A stretch of 42,421 nucleotides of DNA from Bryobacterales bacterium (GTDB lineage Bacteria > Acidobacteriota > Terriglobia > Bryobacterales > Bryobacteraceae). The notes under the pieces were generated by a model, which was not told the origin of the DNA, ran no database searches, and saw only the letters and a list, made by a program, of their open reading frames with translations. Within the stretch, counting starts at the first letter, position 1. The number at the start of each line of letters is the position of its first letter. The stretch lies in the NCBI GenBank assembly GCA_016789785.1, contig JAEUQE010000049.1, positions 1 through 42,421 of the forward strand, read 5' to 3'. Shown piece after piece: positions 16,946-24,787 of the stretch. The translations under genes were made by a program, and so were the position numbers.

Positions 16946-18055
16946 ATGCGCCTTTTCTGGTTGGCGTGTGTGAGCTCTGCCCTGTGGGGTCAGGAATGTG
17001 AGTTCGCGGGGACCTGGATCCTCCACACCGGCGGCAGTGAAATCCGTCAGCTTCCTTTTGCTGAGGAAGCTTCCATCAAGGTTACTTGTAACAAGTCTGT
17101 TCTCACCATCGAGTCCGCCCATGGCAGCCGCACTTATGCGATCGATGGAACCTCCTCGCTGCAATCCATTGGTGGATTGCGGCTTTCCAGCCGGACCAAG
17201 TGGGAAGGCTCGGCGTTGTTGATCAACTCACTATCCACCGCGGGGCGGCAATTTACTCTCGCTGATCGCTGGCGATTATCGAGAGGTGGCGCGCTGACCA
17301 TTCGCCGCCAGTACAGCTATGGCGCTTCGGATCTCGAATCGACGCTCGTCTATCAGCGGGAAGGCGCCGGGCCGCAGCCTGCCCCGGCGCCCGATGAACC
17401 CTCCCAAGCCATTCCAGTCGCCATCGGTCAGGGGTCCCGAAGCCGCACTATTGTCTATTCCAGCACTCCGCCGCCGGCTGCCCAACGTGCGCCGGTATCG
17501 AGTTACACGGTGGAGGAGGGTGCGCGGATCCTGGTGCGTTCGCTGACGCCGATCTCCACTAAGTCGGTTGCGCAGGGCTCCCGCGTTTATCTGGAAGTGG
17601 CGGCGCCTGTTGCCGTCGGTGATACGGTGATCATCCCGAAAGGATCACAAGTAACTGCCACAGTGACCAGCGCCACCCGCGCCGGCCGGGCCAAAGGCAA
17701 GGCTGAGTTGAATCTGCTCTTTGATTCGATTATCCTGCCCAACGGCGTAGTCCGCGCGATTCAATCCAGGCTGACATCCGCCGATGGCCGTCCGGTAAAT
17801 CGCGCCGAAGGCACCGTTCGCGGAGGCTCGGACCGTGTGGGTGACGCCGCGAAGGTTGGCACGGCGACCGCCGCGGGAGCGAACGTCGGGAGCATGGCCG
17901 GAAACACGGGAATCGGCGCCGCGGCGGGGGCTGCCGCCGGTCTGGCGGGGATCTTCGCCTCGCGCGGGCCCGACGTGATCCTCGAACCCGGCGCCACTCT
18001 CGAATTCGCCCTCGACCGGTCGCTCACGTATCAGTCCGCGGAGGTTCCGGAGTAG
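16946..18055 (+). CDS. Secreted protein with a TrbI/VirB10-like C-terminal domain
   Basis: The start at 16946 (369 residues) gives a signal peptide (MRLFWLACVSSALWG then QECEF); an upstream ATG at 16898 adds 16 residues before it. Neither start has a strong ribosome site. The first half, to about residue 140, is beta-rich and unassigned. A proline-rich linker follows. The second half, about 185-365, resembles the TrbI/VirB10 beta-barrel fold, with VYLEVAAPVAVGDTVIIPKG then SQVTATVTSATRAGRAKGKA. A Gly/Ala-rich segment comes near the end (GIGAAAGAAAGLAG), then ASRGPDVILEPGATLEFALD. Stand-alone copies are common in Acidobacteria without type IV secretion genes, as here, so the role is unknown; an envelope structural function is possible. 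Confidence 0.72.
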   Translation: MRLFWLACVSSALWGQECEFAGTWILHTGGSEIRQLPFAEEASIKVTCNKSVLTIESAHGSRTYAIDGTSSLQSIGGLRLSSRTKWEGSALLINSLSTAGRQFTLADRWRLSRGGALTIRRQYSYGASDLESTLVYQREGAGPQPAPAPDEPSQAIPVAIGQGSRSRTIVYSSTPPPAAQRAPVSSYTVEEGARILVRSLTPISTKSVAQGSRVYLEVAAPVAVGDTVIIPKGSQVTATVTSATRAGRAKGKAELNLLFDSIILPNGVVRAIQSRLTSADGRPVNRAEGTVRGGSDRVGDAAKVGTATAAGANVGSMAGNTGIGAAAGAAAGLAGIFASRGPDVILEPGATLEFALDRSLTYQSAEVPE

Positions 18056-18116
18056 GTCGGCGCAGCGCAAGTTGCGTCGCTTCCCGCCCAGCCCGCGATA
18101 GGGCCGAAGTTACTGC

Positions 18117-18145
18117 TTCAGCACCGTTCGCCTCGGAGCTATAAT
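18117..18145 (+). promoter_or_regulatory. Probable sigma-70 promoter of the TlpA-fusion gene
   Basis: A perfect TATAAT (18140-18145) lies 17 bp after TTCAGC (18117-18122), a weak -35. The gene's GAGGAGG ribosome site and ATG follow 20 bp later, giving a short leader. Confidence 0.5.
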
Positions 18146-18165
18146 GGACGCAACGAGGAGGCGCT

Positions 18166-20322
18166 ATGCTACACCCTTGCGTCCGCTTCACCCTTGTCAC
18201 TGCGTTCTTCGGAATTCAGTTACTCCACCCGCAACCTCCCGTCCGCTTCGAGGTTCCTTGCGAGCCAACCGCGGAAACTCAGAAAATCCTCGACTCCCTC
18301 CCGGCCGTTCGCGAACTTAACCTGCCCTTTGAAACCCGTGTCGGCCCCCGCCGCAAACTCGCAGCCCAGTATCCGGATGACTTCTTCCTCCAGCGCGCTT
18401 ACCAGGAAAGCTTCCGCCGCTCCTTCTATCTCGCCGCCGAGTACGACCGTGCTCTCGCCATGTACCGCCAGCGCCCGGATCATCCGCTCTCGCGCTATCT
18501 CGAAGCACGCCTGCTCATGATGCCTCAGCCCTCGCGATCGAAAGCCACGTTCGAGGAGTTACTCACCACTTATCCCGATTTCGTGTGGCCGCATCTCGAT
18601 TTCATCGAGTACCTCAACCTGCCCGGGCACCGCGATCCCGCCGAGTACGAAAAGCGGATCAAGAGCTTTCAGGCCCGCTGCCCCGGCGCGGTGGAGGCCT
18701 ATCAGCTTCCACCCTTGAGCGAAGACGCCGCCTTCCGCCGCTCCCTCGCGCAAAACCTGCGCCGCACCCTCGAGCTCCGCAATTCGCCCCGCGACCTCCT
18801 GTATTGGAACCGCCTGTGGAGCTTCGAGCGCGAACTGCCCACCATTCGGGAGCGCGTCCGTGCCGACTGGAAACGCATCGCCTCTTTGCCGTTCGACGGG
18901 TCCCTTGAGTGGACATCGCTGTACATGACGGCCTCCACTGTTCTCAAAGAGCCGGCTCTGCTCAAAGAGTATGAGGCGAGACTCACCGCGCAGGCGCCGC
19001 GGTCCTATGCGCTCTCGCAGTTACTCCAAAGTAACTGGTATCGGGACAATCCATATCCTCAGAGCAACCCTACGCGAGAAGCCCAGCAGGAATATGAGGC
19101 AAAGCGAAAAGAAATGTTCCAAATGTTGTCGAAGCGATGGCCGAACGACTGTACATTGAGTACACATATCCGCTTAGATCTCTCCATGCGCCAGCATCAG
19201 GATGAGAACTTCCAACTTACCCCCAAAGACCTGGAAGTCATCAGCCGTGCCATTCGCTGCAAGGCCGAGGTGCCCGACGCGACGTTCTCCGTGCCGCCGC
19301 TCGAAACGATGCTTGCCGAAGTCTATGTCGCCGCGAAAACCCGTCTCGATCAGGTCCCCGGCCTGCTGAAAGCGGGGTTCCAGGCCTATGAAACCAACGA
19401 GAAGTATCGCATCAGCAGCGAACTCACCCCTGCGGAGATGCGTGGCCATACCTACGCAGCCTCCGATTTCATGCCCAATCGCACCCGCCAGATCCAGGCG
19501 GATTACTTCCTCGCCACCGGCCGCATCGCCGAGGCCCGCGATCTGATCGAGGACGCCATCCGCAAGATCGACGCCGCCAGTACGGCAGACACGCAGGGCC
19601 CGCCCGGACCCGCCGGTCCCGACCTCGCCCAGCGCCGCCAGTTTGACCGCGGCATGTGGGTCCGCCGCCTCGCCGAGGTCCATGTGAAGGAAGGGAAGAT
19701 CGACGCCGCGCTCGATCTGTTCCGTACCACCCTTTCAACGATTTCCCGGCAGGCTCTGGCCGAACGGAAGGACTTCTATGTCTCCCGCGTGCGGCGGCTG
19801 TATGTCGAAAAGCACGGCTCGGAAGAGGGCTGGGTTGAGTGGGCCTCCGCGGGCAAGGCCGCTCAAACCCAACCATTGCCGGCGCGCCCGGTGACCTTCT
19901 CGCAACCTCTGCCATCGTTCTCCGCGAAGGATCTCACCGGCCGCGAATGGTCCCTCAGCGACTTACAGGGCAAAGCGACTTTCGTCAATTACTGGGCCAC
20001 CTGGTGCGGCCCTTGCCGTGCCGAGCATCCCCAGTTACAGAAACTCCACGATCTCCTAAAGCAACGCAAGGATATCCAGGTTCTCACAATCAGCGTGGAT
20101 GATAGTCCCGCCGCCGCAGCAAGTTACGCGAAAGAGAATAACTACACGTTTCCCGTGTTACACGGCTCCGCGCTCGCCGACAAGCTGCTCCCCTGGGCCC
20201 TGCTCCCGAGTAACTTCCTCGTCAACGCTGCCGGTGTGCGCTCCGGCCTCTATCGCTACTGGTCCGGCGGCACGTGGATCGATCAGGTCATCGCCGACCT
20301 CGAAAAGGCCGCCGGCAAGTAG
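18166..20322 (+). CDS. TlpA-like thioredoxin-fold protein with a long helical N-terminal domain
   Basis: The 718-residue protein starts at an ATG with a near-perfect GAGGAGG site. The N-terminus is hydrophobic (FTLVTAFFGIQLL) and likely a signal peptide, so it should act in the periplasm. Residues about 30-570 are helical and TPR-like in look, without catalytic motifs I recognise. The C-terminal 130 residues form a TlpA/ResA-type thioredoxin domain: SAKDLTGREWSLSDLQGKAT, then ATWCGPCRAEHPQL with the Cys614-Gly-Pro-Cys617 pair, and VLTISVDDSPAAA. Such domains reduce or rearrange disulfides or act in cytochrome maturation. The large N-terminal part is probably a partner-binding module. No redox partner gene is adjacent. 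Confidence 0.82.
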   Translation: MLHPCVRFTLVTAFFGIQLLHPQPPVRFEVPCEPTAETQKILDSLPAVRELNLPFETRVGPRRKLAAQYPDDFFLQRAYQESFRRSFYLAAEYDRALAMYRQRPDHPLSRYLEARLLMMPQPSRSKATFEELLTTYPDFVWPHLDFIEYLNLPGHRDPAEYEKRIKSFQARCPGAVEAYQLPPLSEDAAFRRSLAQNLRRTLELRNSPRDLLYWNRLWSFERELPTIRERVRADWKRIASLPFDGSLEWTSLYMTASTVLKEPALLKEYEARLTAQAPRSYALSQLLQSNWYRDNPYPQSNPTREAQQEYEAKRKEMFQMLSKRWPNDCTLSTHIRLDLSMRQHQDENFQLTPKDLEVISRAIRCKAEVPDATFSVPPLETMLAEVYVAAKTRLDQVPGLLKAGFQAYETNEKYRISSELTPAEMRGHTYAASDFMPNRTRQIQADYFLATGRIAEARDLIEDAIRKIDAASTADTQGPPGPAGPDLAQRRQFDRGMWVRRLAEVHVKEGKIDAALDLFRTTLSTISRQALAERKDFYVSRVRRLYVEKHGSEEGWVEWASAGKAAQTQPLPARPVTFSQPLPSFSAKDLTGREWSLSDLQGKATFVNYWATWCGPCRAEHPQLQKLHDLLKQRKDIQVLTISVDDSPAAAASYAKENNYTFPVLHGSALADKLLPWALLPSNFLVNAAGVRSGLYRYWSGGTWIDQVIADLEKAAGK

Positions 20323-20332
20323 ACCCACAGTG

Positions 20333-20486
20333 GCGCCAGGATTTCGCCTGCCGCGCCGGGACTTAGACCGGACGACTCGTCTCGGTGCAGGCGACTTGAA
20401 CGAAAATGCGCGGTGAAGGCGGGGTTGGCAAGCCTGGCGGAAGCGTGGTCGAGCGCCGATGATCCACCAGGGGCGATTCGCCGGCG
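20333..20486. repeat. Dispersed intergenic repeat, copy A
   Basis: Most of the 272-bp gap between the TlpA-fusion gene and the epimerase gene resembles the sequence at 28364-28497. Shared blocks include a GCCTGCCGC segment near the left end, TCGTCTCGG followed by GCAGG, TGAACGA then AATGCGCG, and AGGGGCGATTCG near the right end. The two copies have diverged and differ by indels. No coding sequence was seen in it. Confidence 0.55.
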
Positions 20487-20594
20487 GCACGATAATCCTG
20501 ACGCGCCCTGACGCTTTCGGTCCTGCGCAGACCAATGCTAGCCGCACCCCTCCGCGCGGCAACAACCCATCCCCCCGGCGTACAATGCCATTCG

Positions 20595-21878
20595 ATGGAC
20601 CTTTCCACACTCACCGCCCGCTACCGCCGCAATCTCTTCGAAAGCGTCATCCCCTTCTGGGAGCGCTACTCCCTCGACCCCGTACACGGCGGCCAGTTCA
20701 ACTGCCTCACCCGCGAGGGCAACGTCTTTGACTCCCGCAAGTACGTCTGGATGCAGGGCCGCGCCGTCTGGATGTTTAGCCGCCTCTACAACACCGTGGC
20801 CCCCCGTCCCGAATGGCTCTCCGCCGCGCGTTCCATTCTCCAATTCATCCTCGCCCACGCCCGCGACCCGCAAGGCCGCTACTATTTCAGCCTCACTCGC
20901 GACGGCCGTCCCGTGTTCCTCCAGCGCAAGCCCTACTCCGCCTTCTTCGTGGTGCTCGCGCTCATCGAATACGCGAAAACCGGAGCCCCGGCGGACGGCT
21001 ACATCGAGCAAGCCATGGCACTGGCGGGCGATGTCGAGCGTTGGATCATGGACGCGAGCCTTCTCGGACGCCCCGCGCTCAATGGCGCCACGCCGGTCCG
21101 CCAACTCGCCGATATCATGGTCCGCGCCTCTCTGGCAATCGAGTTACTCGAATCCGGCCACTTACTCGAAGAAACACAGTACGTCGAAACTCTCCGCCAG
21201 GCCCTGCGCGAAGTCCGCGAACACTGGCTTCCGGAGCGGCGCACGCTGCTCGAAAACCTGCCGCTCGATGGCGCGCCCTACCATCAGCTTCCCGAAACGC
21301 GCCTGCTCTGTCCCGGCAGCGCCATCGAAGTCGCATGGTTCCTCCTCCACGCGGTCGAACTGCTCGAAGCCCGCTATGGCGAGAGCCACACCGAAACCGC
21401 GCAATTCCTCTACAACGTCATCGAAGGCTCGCTCGAAACCGGCTGGGACGCCGAGCATGGCGGCCTCTTCTACTTCATGGACGCCGAAGGTCTGCCGCCG
21501 CTGCAACTTGAAGCGCCCATGAAACTCTGGTGGCCGCACACCGAGGCCATTTACGCGCTCGCGCTCACTTACTCCCGGACCCGCGACCCGAAATGGCTCC
21601 ACTGGCTCCATCGCGTCGACGAGTACACCTTCCGCACCTTCGCCGACTGGGAGTACGGCGAGTGGTTTGGCTACTGCGATCGCCAGGGGCGCCCTACTCA
21701 CCAGCTCAAAGGCGGCCCCTATAAGTGCTTCTTCCACGTGCCGCGCTGCCTGCTTTTCAGTCTTCAGCGGCTGGACCCGCGCGGTGCAACCGGCGGGCCC
21801 GAACCTGTAACTGGCGGCCGCTCACCAATCCCCGCCGATCCGCGCGATAATTTCCCCAATGGCCGCGCAAGCAGGTAA
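20595..21878 (+). CDS. AGE-family (N-acylglucosamine 2-epimerase-like) protein
   Basis: This is an (alpha/alpha)6-barrel sugar epimerase/isomerase-type protein. The start at 20595 gives 427 residues (MDLSTLTARYRRNLFESVIP) and follows a TACAAT -10-like box; a longer frame from 20535 adds 20 unlikely residues. Family motifs are YVWMQGRAVWMFSRLY (Arg56), KLWWPHTEAIYAL (Glu317) and KGGPYKCFFHVPRCLL (His381). The motif that normally reads PGH-A-x-E is CPGSAIEVAWFLLH here, so the usual first catalytic His is Ser242. The true reaction may therefore differ from acylglucosamine epimerisation. The 3' end overlaps the next gene by 20 bp, implying coupling. Confidence 0.85.
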   Translation: MDLSTLTARYRRNLFESVIPFWERYSLDPVHGGQFNCLTREGNVFDSRKYVWMQGRAVWMFSRLYNTVAPRPEWLSAARSILQFILAHARDPQGRYYFSLTRDGRPVFLQRKPYSAFFVVLALIEYAKTGAPADGYIEQAMALAGDVERWIMDASLLGRPALNGATPVRQLADIMVRASLAIELLESGHLLEETQYVETLRQALREVREHWLPERRTLLENLPLDGAPYHQLPETRLLCPGSAIEVAWFLLHAVELLEARYGESHTETAQFLYNVIEGSLETGWDAEHGGLFYFMDAEGLPPLQLEAPMKLWWPHTEAIYALALTYSRTRDPKWLHWLHRVDEYTFRTFADWEYGEWFGYCDRQGRPTHQLKGGPYKCFFHVPRCLLFSLQRLDPRGATGGPEPVTGGRSPIPADPRDNFPNGRASR

Positions 21879-23979
21879 GGGGCAGGTGCGCTTTGGCCCC
21901 TTTGAACTCGACCTCTCCACCGGCGAACTCCGGAAACACGGTGTCCGCGTGCGCCTGCAGGCGAAGCCCTTCGAGATTCTACGGGCGCTGCTCGAACAGC
22001 CCGGCGCCGTGGTCGGCCGCGACGAGTTGCGGCGCCGTCTCTGGAACGACGGCACTTTCGTCGACTTCGAGAATGGCCTTAACACCGCGATGAACCGCCT
22101 CCGGCTCGTCCTTGGCGACTCGGCCGACCATCCGCGCTACGTCGAAACGGTGGCTCGCAGCGGCTACCGGTTCCTTGCGCCGGTGAGCGTGGCCAAGACC
22201 ACCGCGTCCATGGAAGCCGGAGCGCCAATGGATCTCACGGCGCCCAGCGCGCCGCTCAACGCGATCCAGCGAGTTCCCGAAGTCCAGGCAACCCTGGGCC
22301 GCCGCCTCCTACGGCCCTCGCTCATCCTCGCCGGGCTGGCCCTGGCCTCCGTCGCCGGATTCCTCTACGCCCGCCTGCCCAGCGCCCCCGAACCGAAAGC
22401 CCGGCAGCTTACCTTCCGCCGGGGCCAGATCTGGTCGGCACACTTCGGACCTGACGGCAAAAGCGTCCTCTACACTTCGCAGAGCACCGGCGAGCCCCGT
22501 CGCCTCTACCAGACCAACCCCGTGAGCCCTGAATCGCGCGCTCTCGGCTTCGAGGACATGACCGTCTCCGCCGTCTCCCGCAACGGCGAACTCGCACTGC
22601 TGCGCTTCGGCGGTACCATGAACATCACCGGAGGCACGCTGCTTCGCGCCCCTCTCAACGGCGGCGCGCCGGCTGAGGCCGACCGCAACATCTTCGATGC
22701 CGACTGGGCCGCCGACGGGTCCGCTCTCGCCATCGTCCGCGCCGCGCCCGGCGCCCACCAAATCGAATACCCCTCGGGCAAGGTGCTCTACCGCACGCCC
22801 GGCTGGATTTCCGGACTTCGCACGTCGCCCGACGGCCGTTCGCTGGCGTTCTTCCACCATCCCACGCGTCATGAATTCGCCGGATCGCTCATTCTTCTTA
22901 CGCTGGCCACCGGCGAAACGCGCGAACTCTCCACCGGTTGGACCAGTGCCAGCGGTGTCGCGTGGCACCCGCGGACCGGTGAGATCTGGTTCACGGCGGC
23001 GCGAAAGGGGGGCGCCCGTTCTCTCTGGGCAGTAAGTGCTCAGGGTAAGTTGCGGCCGGTCGCGCTCTCGCTCGGAATCCTGACACTGCGCGACATTTCG
23101 CCGGAAGGCCGTATCTTAGTAACTCGTGATGAGCGGCGTCTGGAAATGGCGGGAAGCCTTCGCGGCGAGCCCGAGCGGTCGCTCACCTGGCTCGACTGGT
23201 CGCGAGTGCAGGAAGTGTCTCCCGATGGCGGCATTGTGCTGTTTGATGAAAGTGGCGAAGGCGCCGGCGACAGTGCGGTCGTCTACGTGCACCGCGCCGC
23301 GGATGGCAGCACCGTCCGGCTGGGGCAGGGAAGAGCGATGGGGTTCACCCCTGATGTTTCAAAGGTGTTAGTTCTTGCCTCCTGGGACCGGTCTGAATTG
23401 CGGTTGCTGCCTCTCAATGGCGGTCCGCCGGAATCGATGCCGAAGACCAATCTCGACTATCAATGGGCTCGGTTTCTTCCCGATGGCAACCACTTACTCG
23501 CCCTTGCCGCGGATCGCACAACCAAGCCTCCGGGCGGTTTGCGCCTGTGGGTCCATCCGTGGAAAGGCGGCAAGCCCTTTCCCATCAGCAGCGAGATGAT
23601 GATCCGCAATGCCGCGATCTCACCCGACGGTACATCGGTGGCGGTGCTCACGCCGCAGCCTGCGCTGGTGCTGTTTTCCACCGGCGGGAGTGCGCCGCCG
23701 CGGACACTCACTTCGGAGGAGCCCTTGGCGCCGCTCCGCTGGAGCGCGGATGGGGAATGGTTGTATGTGCAGCACTTACAGAGCTACACAGGTTTGCCGG
23801 CGAAGGTCTCCCGCATCCATGGGAAATCAGGCGCTCGTGAATTGTGGAAGGAGATCTCTCCGCCGGACACCATGGGTGTCACCGACGTAACCGGTGTTGC
23901 GATCTCAAGGGACGGTGGTTCCTACGCCTACAGTTACCGCCGCACGCTCTCCGACCTCTACGCTGTCGATGGCTGGTAG
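21859..23979 (+). CDS. Winged-helix (CadC/OmpR-type) regulator fused to a TolB-like propeller
   Basis: The 706-residue protein is a membrane-spanning one-component regulator of a type abundant in Acidobacteria. Residues about 8-105 form an OmpR-type winged-helix DNA-binding domain: FGPFELDLSTGELRKHG, LLEQPGAVVGRDELRRRLW, and NTAMNRLRLVLGDS through YVETVARSGYRFLAPV. One transmembrane helix lies at about 155-172 (SLILAGLALASVAGFLYARL). The remainder is a TolB/WD40-like propeller with repeats such as TFRRGQIWSAHFGPDGKSVL and ISPDGTSVAVLTPQ, probably the sensor outside the membrane. The start overlaps the epimerase gene. The last 286 bp recur as a broken copy at 28080-28363. Confidence 0.87.
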   Translation: MAAQAGKGQVRFGPFELDLSTGELRKHGVRVRLQAKPFEILRALLEQPGAVVGRDELRRRLWNDGTFVDFENGLNTAMNRLRLVLGDSADHPRYVETVARSGYRFLAPVSVAKTTASMEAGAPMDLTAPSAPLNAIQRVPEVQATLGRRLLRPSLILAGLALASVAGFLYARLPSAPEPKARQLTFRRGQIWSAHFGPDGKSVLYTSQSTGEPRRLYQTNPVSPESRALGFEDMTVSAVSRNGELALLRFGGTMNITGGTLLRAPLNGGAPAEADRNIFDADWAADGSALAIVRAAPGAHQIEYPSGKVLYRTPGWISGLRTSPDGRSLAFFHHPTRHEFAGSLILLTLATGETRELSTGWTSASGVAWHPRTGEIWFTAARKGGARSLWAVSAQGKLRPVALSLGILTLRDISPEGRILVTRDERRLEMAGSLRGEPERSLTWLDWSRVQEVSPDGGIVLFDESGEGAGDSAVVYVHRAADGSTVRLGQGRAMGFTPDVSKVLVLASWDRSELRLLPLNGGPPESMPKTNLDYQWARFLPDGNHLLALAADRTTKPPGGLRLWVHPWKGGKPFPISSEMMIRNAAISPDGTSVAVLTPQPALVLFSTGGSAPPRTLTSEEPLAPLRWSADGEWLYVQHLQSYTGLPAKVSRIHGKSGARELWKEISPPDTMGVTDVTGVAISRDGGSYAYSYRRTLSDLYAVDGW
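23694..23979 (+). repeat. Long direct repeat, left copy (intact 3' end of the propeller gene)
   Basis: The segment encodes the last 94 residues of the winged-helix/propeller protein. It matches 28080-28363 in the same orientation, at roughly 85% or more by eye. The two copies bracket the island at 23980-28079. Confidence 0.8.
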
Positions 23980-24314
23980 TGGCCCATGCCTCCGTCCGCC
24001 CGATGCACCCCGGTCCAACAGTCGCAGTGCGGAGGTGTCATGGGGTCCAAACCGGGGAACCCGGGGATTCCAGCCCTCAGCCTTGATTGAGAACTCGAAA
24101 GAGGGTAGTCGTGTTTGAAGTAGGAAATCAGGATAGGATGCTTGACTTAAACATGATTAACAATTCTTGCGACGGTCAGACGTCTCGGAGAGCCCCCCCA
24201 AAAAAACCTTGCGTATCGCAGATCAGAGGAGTATTATTCTCGCAGTGGTGGTTCTGATATGGCAAGACTAGTTCAATTAATTCTGGTCTCTCTCTCTCTC
24301 TCTCTCTCTCTCTA
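23980..24314 (+). other. Intergenic stretch, left edge of the island
   Basis: No gene is supported here. The stretch becomes clearly less GC-rich from about 24110 onward. It includes C7/A7 runs near 24195-24208. A possible upstream start for the following gene (ATG at 24259) leads into the TC tract at 24287-24313. Confidence 0.5.
24287..24313 (+). repeat. (TC)13 dinucleotide microsatellite
   Basis: Twenty-seven bases of uninterrupted TC repeat end two bases before the ATG at 24315. An ATG at 24259 reads through the tract as MARLVQLILVSLSLSLSLSL, a signal-peptide-like start. It then passes out of frame with the downstream gene and stops shortly after. Loss of one TC unit, or gain of two, would join the two frames. 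Confidence 0.9.
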
Positions 24315-24776
24315 ATGGCGCAACCGGTATCAGGTGCCTCGCGCGCTCCGGATCCTGATTCCACAACCCTTTACCTCTCGTTCTTTCGTTTCCACGATCG
24401 CTTCTCCACGACCGTCGCCGAACGCAAGGCACTTTCTCCTGCAAAGGCTGGAGAGATTGACATGATTACGGCACAATACCTGAACTTGATGCCTGCCGAG
24501 CAGGCGAAAGCATCCGCCGTCACCCGTAGAACGATCTCAGAACTTCAAAAGATTGACGATGAGGAGATCGCTCTCAGAAAGAGGCTGTTCGCCTACGAGC
24601 AGCGCCCAACAGCAGCGGCAAAGGCGAGATTTCATCAGCGCCGGGAGGCAGCAGTGCTACAGGGAGTCCGGGAGATGCAGCGTGACCTTGGGAGCGCGTG
24701 GGTGCGTCTCCAAGCTCACATCAACGGAGTCCACCGAGCATCCACCCGCGTCTGGATACCTCAAGGAAAGCAGTAA
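24315..24776 (+). CDS. Hypothetical helical protein, possibly phase-variable export
   Basis: The 153-residue product is not assigned to a family with confidence. It is mostly helical and charged, with a probable coiled coil (about 55-120) and repeated Arg/Glu/Gln segments such as ELQKIDDEEIALRKRLFAYE. It resembles in style a group of exported acidobacterial proteins with a short FFRFH-type segment after the signal peptide (here SFFRFHDRF, about 22-30). The ATG at 24315 has no ribosome site, because the TC tract occupies that position. An in-frame extension through the tract from ATG 24259 would add a signal peptide if the repeat number changed by one unit. The stop is 11 bp before the next start, so the genes are probably co-transcribed. 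Confidence 0.55.
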   Translation: MAQPVSGASRAPDPDSTTLYLSFFRFHDRFSTTVAERKALSPAKAGEIDMITAQYLNLMPAEQAKASAVTRRTISELQKIDDEEIALRKRLFAYEQRPTAAAKARFHQRREAAVLQGVREMQRDLGSAWVRLQAHINGVHRASTRVWIPQGKQ

Positions 24777-24787
24777 GGGAGGCCGAT

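Noticed and set aside
24698..24787. Upstream start for the SLH/metzincin gene
   Set aside because: It overlaps the previous gene, lacks a ribosome site and would bury the signal peptide; 24788 has GGGAGG and a clean leader.
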